Below are positions 1 through 6,013 of a stretch of 13,232 bases of DNA, in pieces; the first letter of the stretch is position 1, and every line of letters begins with the position of its first letter. Position numbers and translations under genes: made by a program. Location of the stretch: assembly GCA_003136515.1 (NCBI GenBank), contig PLEU01000176.1:1-13232 (forward strand), given 5' to 3'. This stretch comes from Spartobacteria bacterium (GTDB lineage Bacteria > Verrucomicrobiota > Verrucomicrobiae > Chthoniobacterales > UBA6821). The notes under the pieces are model-generated. The model was not told where the DNA came from. It did no database searches and saw nothing but the letters and a program-made list of their open reading frames with translations.

Positions 1-275
1 AGAAGCCGCTGATGATCCCGTGTCATGGCAAAAACATGGGTGGATTGCTCCAGAAGGTCTTCGGTGACCGGCTGACTGCGGAATGAGCGTAGATCAACCC
101 CCTCCTCGGCGAGAGCCTCAACAGCCGCTTGGCTCGCCGGGGCCCCCCGGGGTGCGCTAACGCCGGCTGAAACGACGACAATATCCTTCCTGCCTGAAAC
201 AAAACTCCGCATCAGCCCCTCAGCCATCGGGCTACGGCAGATATTGCCAGTACAGACAAAGAGGAGCCTCTTCAT
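1..275 (-). CDS. Low-molecular-weight protein tyrosine phosphatase (3' part cut off by window edge)
   Basis: Hydrolyses phosphotyrosine on cytoplasmic proteins; bacterial members often counteract tyrosine kinases of exopolysaccharide export. The translation begins MKRLLFVCTGNICRSPMAEG. The P-loop C-X5-R-S is complete: Cys8 is the nucleophile, Arg14 binds phosphate, then Ser15-Pro16. About 91 residues are visible of a family usually near 150; the distal Asp-Pro general-acid loop lies outside the window. The ATG at 275 is preceded by GGAGGAG about 8 nt upstream, a clear ribosome binding site and the best in the window. Residue 12 is Ile, as in classical tyrosine phosphatases (CxGNICRS); the related arginine phosphatase YwlE has Thr there. 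Tyrosine specificity is therefore my inference. It is transcribed divergently from the gene at 590. Family assignment is secure, the physiological substrate unknown. Confidence 0.93.
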   Translation of the reverse strand, partial: MKRLLFVCTGNICRSPMAEGLMRSFVSGRKDIVVVSAGVSAPRGAPASQAAVEALAEEGVDLRSFRSQPVTEDLLEQSTHVFAMTRDHQRL

Positions 276-589
276 GCCTGCCGCTCCTCCGGGGCGTTTT
301 TCGTACACATGGGAGGAAAGCATAGGATCAGATTCATTGAAGTCAATCCGCTCCGTGGTTTCCGGAAAAGTAGAAAAAGGGAGGCACTCCAGAACAACTC
401 TTGGGCCAGCTCCCTTTTACGGCCCGTTCTTACCGCAACACTCTTTTGCGATTAAATCAGCGCTTGCTTAAGATACAGGAAATAACATAAATCGAAAACA
501 TTAGTTCAAAACATTTCGCTTCCATCGAATCAGCGAATATTTTTAGTGACAGAAGAGGATGGAGACGCTATGGTGTTCGCTTATCTGAT
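276..589. other. Divergent intergenic region (314 bp)
   Basis: It separates the minus-strand phosphatase from the plus-strand gene at 590. The part next to the phosphatase holds its ribosome binding site. The 475-560 part is AT-rich and suits a promoter/leader. Short open frames here, including one at 244-471 that overlaps the phosphatase antisense, resemble no protein I know. Confidence 0.6.
446..474 (+). promoter_or_regulatory. Candidate sigma70-type promoter
   Basis: TTGCGA (446-451) and TAAGAT (469-474) are 17 bp apart, each matching 4 of 6 positions of the -35 and -10 consensus. An AT-rich stretch follows. Transcription would begin near 481 and leave a leader of about 110 nt before the gene at 590. 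Seen by eye only; matches of this quality occur by chance. Confidence 0.3.
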
Positions 590-895
590 ATGCAACGCAA
601 AAGCGCTTTCTCACGCAGACTTCCTGATCTGGTAACCGAGGAACTGGTGGCTGTTCTTTCCAAAAAAGGAGCTTCCTTTGAGTTCAAACAACTCTTTGAC
701 ATCATCCATGAGCGCCTCAAGAAGAGGAATGCTGCCAGTGGTGGTGAAGAGGTCCTCAGACTTCGTGCTTACGAGAAACTTCAGCATCTTGTCTCACGCA
801 ACATGGTCAAGAAAACAGGGAAAAAATACAAGGGATTGGCGTCTATTGCAAATGCCCTCACACCTGCAGAACCTCTGCCGAGTAAAGCTGCCTAG
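590..895 (+). CDS. Unrecognised small basic protein, possible winged-helix fold (101 aa)
   Basis: I do not recognise the family. The 101 residues are Lys/Arg-rich, with no signal peptide or membrane segment, so the protein is probably cytoplasmic. The pattern suggests three helices (about residues 10-25, 32-45 and 55-72) followed by a basic turn, VKKTGKKYKGL (about 73-83), which could be the wing of a winged-helix DNA-binding domain; this is inference from pattern alone. The frame is open upstream to a stop at 488-490, but 590 is its first ATG/GTG/TTG. No Shine-Dalgarno lies at the usual distance; an AG-rich stretch at 551-564 is too far away. An out-of-frame ATG at 559 opens a 9-codon minigene ending two bases before this start. 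The gene ends 53 bp before nuoA on the same strand, so co-transcription is plausible. Confidence 0.6.
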   Translation: MQRKSAFSRRLPDLVTEELVAVLSKKGASFEFKQLFDIIHERLKKRNAASGGEEVLRLRAYEKLQHLVSRNMVKKTGKKYKGLASIANALTPAEPLPSKAA

Positions 896-948
896 AAGTA
901 ATAATAAGCATCGGGAATTTCCAAAGAATTCTTTATCCTGATTTTTCG

Positions 949-1338
949 ATGACGATGCAGACACCTACGGGACAATATGAGTCCCTCTTTATTCATGTTG
1001 TGGTGGCGATAGGATTCGCTCTGACTACGTGGATTGCCAGCCTGCTCCTGGGCCGCATCGGAAGGCGCTATGGGGTGAAGGATATAGCTTATGAATGCGG
1101 CATGCTGCCAAATCCGGGCTCTCAGCCGCGATTCAGCGTAAAGTTTTATCTCGTGGCGATGCTTTTCATCCTCTTTGATATTGAAATCGTGTTTCTCTAT
1201 CCGTGGGCGGTTGTCTATCAGGATTTTATCAAGCAATTCGGTCCGCAGATTCTTTGGACCCTAATGACTTTCACCGTCGTCCTTCTTGTCGGCTACGTGT
1301 ATGCCATCAAGAAGGGAGCGCTTGATTGGTCGCGATAA
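949..1338 (+). CDS. nuoA: NADH-quinone oxidoreductase subunit A (complex I, NuoA/ND3)
   Basis: A small membrane subunit of respiratory complex I, which couples NADH oxidation and quinone reduction to proton or sodium pumping. The 129-residue length is typical. Three hydrophobic helices lie at about residues 13-35, 66-88 and 97-117. The family hallmarks are present: YECGMLP in the loop after the first helix (the conserved-Cys loop of ND3), RFSVKFYLVAMLFILFDIE at the start of the second, then FLYPWA. Identification is essentially certain. The start is ATG 949, with a second in-frame ATG at 955; neither has a Shine-Dalgarno. nuoA normally heads a nuoABCD... operon, but here a hairpin and a tRNA follow and no other nuo gene is in the window. 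It may complement an incomplete cluster elsewhere or be a duplicate; the window cannot tell. Confidence 0.96.
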   Translation: MTMQTPTGQYESLFIHVVVAIGFALTTWIASLLLGRIGRRYGVKDIAYECGMLPNPGSQPRFSVKFYLVAMLFILFDIEIVFLYPWAVVYQDFIKQFGPQILWTLMTFTVVLLVGYVYAIKKGALDWSR

Positions 1339-1401
1339 ATAATCCGTCGACACGGAAGGTCTACTTGACCTGCGTGCCTCGTGACTTTAACTGTTGCGGC
1401 T

Positions 1402-1439
1402 GCTTTTTTGGGACGGCCCAAAAGGGCGACTGATTTTTT
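1402..1439 (+). terminator. Terminator-like hairpin after nuoA
   Basis: An 11-bp stem pairs 1402-1412 with 1417-1427 around the tetraloop ACGG. Seven pairs are Watson-Crick from the loop outward (TTTTGGG with CCCAAAA), then two G-U pairs and two G-C pairs. Six T's follow at 1434-1439 after a 6-nt spacer. It lies between nuoA and the tRNA gene and would separate the two units. The spacer before the T run is longer than ideal for an intrinsic terminator. Confidence 0.5.
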
Positions 1440-1441
1440 AA

Positions 1442-1533
1442 GGAAGGGTGGCTGAGTCCGGTTGAAGGCACTCGACTCGAAATCGAGCGTAGGCTTAAAC
1501 CTACCGTGGGTTCGAATCCCACCCCTTCCGCCA
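1442..1533 (+). tRNA. tRNA-Ser, anticodon CGA (reads UCG)
   Basis: A full cloverleaf with the long variable arm typical of serine tRNAs. The acceptor stem GGAAGGG (1442-1448) pairs with CCCTTCC (1523-1529), followed by discriminator G and an encoded CCA (1531-1533). The anticodon stem CTCGA/TCGAG encloses loop CTCGAAA, giving anticodon CGA at 1478-1480. The extra arm GTAGG/CCTAC lies at about 1489-1504. The T arm GTGGG/CCCAC encloses TTCGAAT (1511-1517). All stems pair without mismatch, so the gene looks functional. Confidence 0.97.
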
Positions 1534-1665
1534 TGCCTACCGGATTATCGCTTTGCACTGAAAGTGCGAAAGTCCTTTGGGGGAGACCTGCGAAAAATTT
1601 GCAGGGAAACGGCGAATTACTCTGGTAGAAGGTTTTGGAGATTCGCCGATCTGCCGCAAAATTGA

Positions 1666-1926
1666 AGCTGTTCGACCAAAGAAGAGCTCAAGAGTACCGT
1701 AAGTTTTGCATTGAAATCCGGGGTCTTTTCGGCACAACTCCCGGAGTTTCAGCTGCTGCCACAAGCTGTAACCGATTCTGCCACTGCTCAGATTATGGTT
1801 CACTCTCCACTTGGTTTGGGTGGGGATTGGGAGCGGCTTTTCATCGCCACATACCATCTGGGTGGTCATATCTTTTTTCCCAACATCGACAACGATACAA
1901 TCGAAGCGGTCTTTCGTTTCCAATGA
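1666..1926 (+). pseudogene. Orphan reading frame or gene remnant, unrecognised
   Basis: This stretch is open for 86 codons between an upstream stop at 1663-1665 and the TGA at 1924-1926. The only start-like codon near the front is a TTG at 1711, giving 71 residues. Its C-terminal half (…HSPLGLGGDWERLFIATYHL…, then a run to FRFQ) looks more protein-like than the other frames here. I recognise no family. It could be the tail of a gene that lost its front, since it lies in mobile-element-like debris after a tRNA, or it could be chance. Confidence 0.2.
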
Positions 1927-2053
1927 CTGCAACACCTGAATCCTAGGCGATGCAGCTATCGGGAAGAAGAACCGGCACTTTTTGAGTGATGCGGAGCCGG
2001 AGTCTTGATTTTATAACTCCCTCTACCTCTATTGCTTATCAGAATTTAGAACG

Positions 2054-2119
2054 ACTCCGAAATTCACTGCAAAAAAACTCCGGAATACAGTGCAAATCTA
2101 ACTCCGGGAATCACTGCAA
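2054..2119. repeat. Three tandem degenerate 19-bp repeats, transposon-end-like
   Basis: Copies lie at 2054-2072, 2077-2095 and 2101-2119, with starts 23 and 24 bp apart. They share ACTCCG, then a 4-6 base AT-rich core, then CA(C/G)TGCAA; copies one and three share TCACTGCAA and copy two has ACAGTGCAA. IS21-family elements carry several short subterminal direct repeats that bind the transposase, and this cluster resembles such an end. No transposase is recognisable next to it, so it would be a relic. Binding sites for a regulator of the downstream rhamnosidase gene are an alternative. Confidence 0.6.
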
Positions 2120-2167
2120 GCCGACAGACTAGTCACTAATGCATGAAGTCACAAAGTCCTTTCTTTT

Positions 2168-2197
2168 TTGGCAAGTGTTTCATCTGAATAGGATAGT
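2168..2197 (+). promoter_or_regulatory. Candidate promoter of the rhamnosidase gene
   Basis: TTGGCA (2168-2173) matches 5 of 6 bases of the -35 consensus. GATAGT (2192-2197) lies 18 bp downstream and matches 4 of 6 of the -10 consensus; TAGGAT at 2189-2194 is an alternative at only 15 bp. The leader to ATG 2258 would be about 55 nt. Judged by eye. Confidence 0.28.
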
Positions 2198-2257
2198 CCT
2201 GATCAGCCTTTGATCAACCGACCAGAATGCATACGGTTTAACTTCGCCAGCTCCGCC

Positions 2258-5200
2258 ATGACATCTTCCAGATCGGTATGCCTATCGTTAGTTCTGTGTC
2301 TATTTTTTCCGCTCCCCACCCTTATGGCGGGGATTGTGGCGACGAACCTAAAATGTGGAGATTGGCGCAATCCCCTCGGTATCGACGATGCCACTCCCAG
2401 GTTGACCTGGCAGTTGCAGTGCACTAGCCCGGCTTCACGCGCCCAGATGCAGGGTGCCTATCGCGTCCTAGTGGCCAGTTCTGCCAACATACTGAACGAG
2501 GATACGGGAGACCTGTGGGATAGCGGCCGGGTTTCTTCCTCTCTGCCAAGCACTGTGTACTCTGGCTCAGCCCTGCCCTCGGAAAAGCAGGTGTTCTGGA
2601 AAGTCCGGGTTTGGGATAAGGCAAATAAACCTTCCGGATGGAGTGCTGCAAATAGCTGGACGATGGGGCTGCTTGGATCGTCCGACTGGAGGGCCGCATG
2701 GTTGGCTGCAAATCCACACACGTCTTATAGCCTCAAGGGCTGCAACTGGATCTGGTACCCGGAGGGAAAACCCGCCATGGCGGCTCCAGTGGCCTCCCGT
2801 TACTTTATCAAGAGCTTTGTGTTGAATAAGAAGGCACTCGAGAGTGCCGCCCTTCTTGTCACGGCTGATAACGGCTACACTAGCTATCTCAATGGAACCG
2901 AGGTGGGCATGGGGAATAATTGGCGAAGCGCCACCCCGTTTTCCGTCGCATCACACTTACAACCGGGAACCAATGTTCTGGCTGTTCTTGCAACCAATAG
3001 AGGCTCCTCTCCCAATCCCGCAGGATTGATTGCGGAGCTAATCCTCAATGAGGTAGGAGGCTCCCAAACTATCATCCGGACGGATGCCACCTGGAAAACA
3101 TCGACCACTGCTCCGACCAACTGGAATTTGAATGGATTTGATGCGGGATCGTGGAGCAATTCCATGGTGCTTGGAAGTTACGGAATCAGCCCATGGGGTA
3201 TTGGTGTCACGGTTCAGGGCTCCCCGGGTCTCCCAATTTTTCGGCGCGACTTTGTGGTTGGGCCGGGCCTGCTACGTGCCGTCATCTCCATCTGCGGATT
3301 GGGTCAATATGAGCTGACAGCCAATGGTGTGAAGGTGGGCGATTCACTACTTGGAGGAGAATGGAGCAAGTATGACCGAACCTGTCTCTATGAAACGATG
3401 GACATCACGCCGTACCTCAAGGATGGGGCCACCAACACGCTTGGCGTGATGCTAGGAAACGGGTTTTATAATATACCGGCAGGGACAGGGCGCTATGACT
3501 GGGCCGAAATGGCGACAGGCGGCGCTGTCTCCTTCGGCCTGCCCAAGGTGATCGCCCAGGTGCGACTGTATTACAGTAATGGTACGAGTGAGTTGATCTT
3601 CACGGATGCCAACTGGAAGAGTACGACCGGGCCGATCACTTTTTCCAGCATCTATGGAGGTGAGGATTACGATGAGCGGCTCTTCGCCAACGGTTGGGAT
3701 ACTCCGGGATTCAATGATTCTAACTGGTCGACGCCCGTACTGACCAACGGCCCCGGGGGAGTTCTGCGGGGAACTTCCCACGCCTCCCCACCCATCAAGG
3801 CTATCCAGACGCTCACACCCACTGCAACCAACCAGCTCTCTTCCACCCTTTTCAATTATGACATGGGTCAGAACGCCTCGATCATCCCAAAGCTAACCAC
3901 CCATGGGCAGGCGGGAGCAGTGATTCGAATCACTCCGACAGAATTGATTCATGCTGATGGAAGCCCAGTACCTGAAACTGATGATCCTGGAGGAGCCCCT
4001 CGCTACTGGCAATACACGCTCGCCGGAAAGGGTATTGAGACATGGTTCCCTAAGTTCTACTATTCCGGCTGCCGCTATCTTCAAGTGCAGCTGATCCCGG
4101 CCCCTGGGTCCTCACAGTTGCCGGTGGTCGATGCCTTGGCAGGTGTGGTCATCCAGAGTGCATCGGCCCCGGTCGGAGAGTTTTCTTGCTCCTTCGATCT
4201 ATTCAATCGAATACACACTCTTATCCGATGGGCTCAACGCAATAACATGATGAGCGTCCTCACCGATTGCCCTCATCGTGAGCGGCTTGGCTATTTGGAG
4301 CAATACAACCTGCATGGGCCTTCGCTGAGCTATGAATTCGACATGGGCCGGTTGTATTCCAAAACCATGGACGACATGGCCGACAGCCAAGCGGACGTTG
4401 GCACCGGCATGGTGCCATTTTTCTGTCCGGAATACTGGCATTTTAACGTCGGCGGAGCTTTTCGGGACTCGCCCGAGTGGGGGAGTTCCGTGGTGATCAT
4501 TCCATGGCAGCACTATCTCTATACCGGTGATAGGACGCTTTTGCGTCAGTATTACCCCTCGATGACTGCCTACTTCAACTACTTGTATAAGCAGGCTACC
4601 AACGATTTTCTGAATTACAAAGCCTTGGGCGACTGGGCCACCATCGGACAGACTACACCGGTTGCCCTAACGGCCGACGCTTACTATTATATGAATGCGC
4701 AGATTCTGGCCCAAACGGCCGCCCTGCTTGGTAAAAGCTCTGATGCCGCCATGTACGGCCATCTTGTCACCAGAATAGCCGAAGCCTTCAACCGCACCTA
4801 CTTTTCCACGACAACCGGTTATTACGCAAACGGTTCGCAAACTTCACAGGCCATCCCGCTTGTGCTTGGGATCGTCCCTCCCGCCGAGCAAGCCAGGGTC
4901 TTTTCTTATCTGGTCGCCAATGTCAGTTCCAACGGCGTGTCCTGCGGCGAAATTGGTCACCCCTATCTATTGCGGGCCCTGACCTCCATGGGACGACCGG
5001 ACATGGTCTTCAAGCTTCACAGCACAAGCGATAAGCCAGGTTATGGCTACATGCTCAACAAGGGAGCCACAGCGCTCACCGAGTCATGGGATGCCTCGGG
5101 GAATTCCCAGGATCACTTCATGCTCGGGCACATCATGGAGTGGTTTTACCACGATCTTGCGGGTATCCAGTGGGATCCCTCGGCTCCCGGATATGAGCAT

Positions 5201-5551
5201 ATCATCATCAAGCCGGCCTTTGTGGGAAACATCACCTGGGTGAAAGCCAGTTACAATTCTGTTCGCGGAATGATCGTGAGTGACTGGACCCTCTCCCATG
5301 ATGCCGCTACACTACAGGTCACCATCCCTGCCGGTTCGACCGGCAGGGTCTTTCTTCCTGTGTCGGGAAAAGCCATCAGGAATCTTGAGGTCTCGGAGAC
5401 TGGAACAGCTATCTGGCGAGGTGGGCAGGTCATCGGAACCTGTCGAGGAGTCACTTTCAGGCGTCTAGTGACCACACATTCCTTGAAATATCTTATCTAT
5501 GATGTCGGCTCAGGAAACTACCAGTTTGCCTGGGGAGAAGCCCCACAGTAA
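2258..5551 (+). CDS. Secreted alpha-L-rhamnosidase, GH78 type
   Basis: Would release terminal alpha-L-rhamnose from polysaccharides or glycosides by an inverting mechanism, outside the cytoplasm. From ATG 2258 it is 1097 aa. The frame extends upstream to a TTG at 2210, but the ATG gives a good signal peptide (basic start, hydrophobic residues ~6-22, cleavage near LMA-G). Order: fibronectin-like N-terminal domain (about 26-135, with YRVLVAS and WKVRVWD), two jelly-roll domains (about 165-325 and 327-530), a beta domain with FNYDMGQNAS (about 535-615), an (alpha/alpha)6 catalytic barrel (about 625-985) and a C-terminal beta-sandwich. The motif TDCPHRERLGYLEQ has Asp670 and Glu675 at the places of GH78 catalytic acids; Glu942 in TESW fits the second conserved acid. 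Where many members have WTGD, this one has YLEQ, as I recall from other GH78 subgroups. Family is sure; substrate is not. Confidence 0.93.
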   Translation: MTSSRSVCLSLVLCLFFPLPTLMAGIVATNLKCGDWRNPLGIDDATPRLTWQLQCTSPASRAQMQGAYRVLVASSANILNEDTGDLWDSGRVSSSLPSTVYSGSALPSEKQVFWKVRVWDKANKPSGWSAANSWTMGLLGSSDWRAAWLAANPHTSYSLKGCNWIWYPEGKPAMAAPVASRYFIKSFVLNKKALESAALLVTADNGYTSYLNGTEVGMGNNWRSATPFSVASHLQPGTNVLAVLATNRGSSPNPAGLIAELILNEVGGSQTIIRTDATWKTSTTAPTNWNLNGFDAGSWSNSMVLGSYGISPWGIGVTVQGSPGLPIFRRDFVVGPGLLRAVISICGLGQYELTANGVKVGDSLLGGEWSKYDRTCLYETMDITPYLKDGATNTLGVMLGNGFYNIPAGTGRYDWAEMATGGAVSFGLPKVIAQVRLYYSNGTSELIFTDANWKSTTGPITFSSIYGGEDYDERLFANGWDTPGFNDSNWSTPVLTNGPGGVLRGTSHASPPIKAIQTLTPTATNQLSSTLFNYDMGQNASIIPKLTTHGQAGAVIRITPTELIHADGSPVPETDDPGGAPRYWQYTLAGKGIETWFPKFYYSGCRYLQVQLIPAPGSSQLPVVDALAGVVIQSASAPVGEFSCSFDLFNRIHTLIRWAQRNNMMSVLTDCPHRERLGYLEQYNLHGPSLSYEFDMGRLYSKTMDDMADSQADVGTGMVPFFCPEYWHFNVGGAFRDSPEWGSSVVIIPWQHYLYTGDRTLLRQYYPSMTAYFNYLYKQATNDFLNYKALGDWATIGQTTPVALTADAYYYMNAQILAQTAALLGKSSDAAMYGHLVTRIAEAFNRTYFSTTTGYYANGSQTSQAIPLVLGIVPPAEQARVFSYLVANVSSNGVSCGEIGHPYLLRALTSMGRPDMVFKLHSTSDKPGYGYMLNKGATALTESWDASGNSQDHFMLGHIMEWFYHDLAGIQWDPSAPGYEHIIIKPAFVGNITWVKASYNSVRGMIVSDWTLSHDAATLQVTIPAGSTGRVFLPVSGKAIRNLEVSETGTAIWRGGQVIGTCRGVTFRRLVTTHSLKYLIYDVGSGNYQFAWGEAPQ

Positions 5552-6013
5552 TTAGAGCGGTTAGGCTGTTTATGAGAAGAGGGTGTTTTATGGGGTGGTT
5601 AAACAACTTAGTTTTTCTCGCGGATGAGAACCTTGATGGAAGGGTTTGTCTAATATCTTACTCTCTCCAAAAACGATTCCGTAGGAGTGAGCGAATAGAA
5701 CACCTCCAAGCCGCACAGCAAATCAGTAATACCAAAGCATCGGACGCTTCACTGCTAGAAAATAGGCTATACATACCGGCTCCGTTTAGCCTCCGGGCCT
5801 CCCTGAGCCGGAGATGGACATCACAATAACAACCCAGTTAAATTACATGAACCCATTAGGACTAACTTTTCACTGGCTCCGAGTCGTGAGTCAGGTCACC
5901 GCTACAAAGCCCAAATCTATTACATTCCCCATAAGCTAAAGAGCCGTTTTCTGTCAAATTTCCAACAAACCATCTCGTTTTTCGGCAGCCATTCCCGACT
6001 GAGATTTCCCCCC
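5552..6013. other. Intergenic region between rhamnosidase and SGNH hydrolase genes (462 bp)
   Basis: No convincing gene. An 85-codon frame at 5572-5829 has no recognisable motif, no ribosome binding site and a random-looking composition. Two inverted repeats occur (5776-5811 and near 5874-5895), neither followed by a T run. The spacing implies that the SGNH gene has its own promoter, but I found no convincing -35/-10 pair. Confidence 0.5.
5776..5811. repeat. Inverted repeat CCGGCTC/GAGCCGG
   Basis: A perfect 7-bp inverted repeat (5776-5782 with 5805-5811) with a 22-nt loop. No T run follows on either strand, so it is not a standard terminator. It could be an RNA hairpin in the rhamnosidase 3' region or a chance match. 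Confidence 0.3.

Larger units (their letters stand above)
1534..2257. other. Gene-poor region after the tRNA, probable mobile-element debris
   Basis: These 724 bp hold no convincing complete gene. They contain one unrecognised orphan frame (1666-1926), a cluster of 19-bp repeats (2054-2119) and the probable promoter and leader of the rhamnosidase. Open frames on the minus strand at 1537-1935 and on the plus strand at 1635-1946 look random in composition. No further copy of the tRNA 3' end was seen. Confidence 0.5.

Noticed and set aside
892..1236. 114-codon minus-strand frame opposite nuoA
   Set aside because: The plus strand encodes unmistakable NuoA; the opposite frame is a shadow.
1537..1935. 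132-codon minus-strand frame after the tRNA
   Set aside because: No family resemblance, random-looking composition, no ribosome binding site.
2210..2257. Upstream TTG start for the rhamnosidase
   Set aside because: It adds 16 residues in front of a good signal peptide that begins at ATG 2258, and has no ribosome binding site.
5572..5829. 85-codon plus-strand frame in the gap after the rhamnosidase
   Set aside because: Charged, low-information translation without motif, ribosome binding site or recognisable homologue; kept only as part of the intergenic note.
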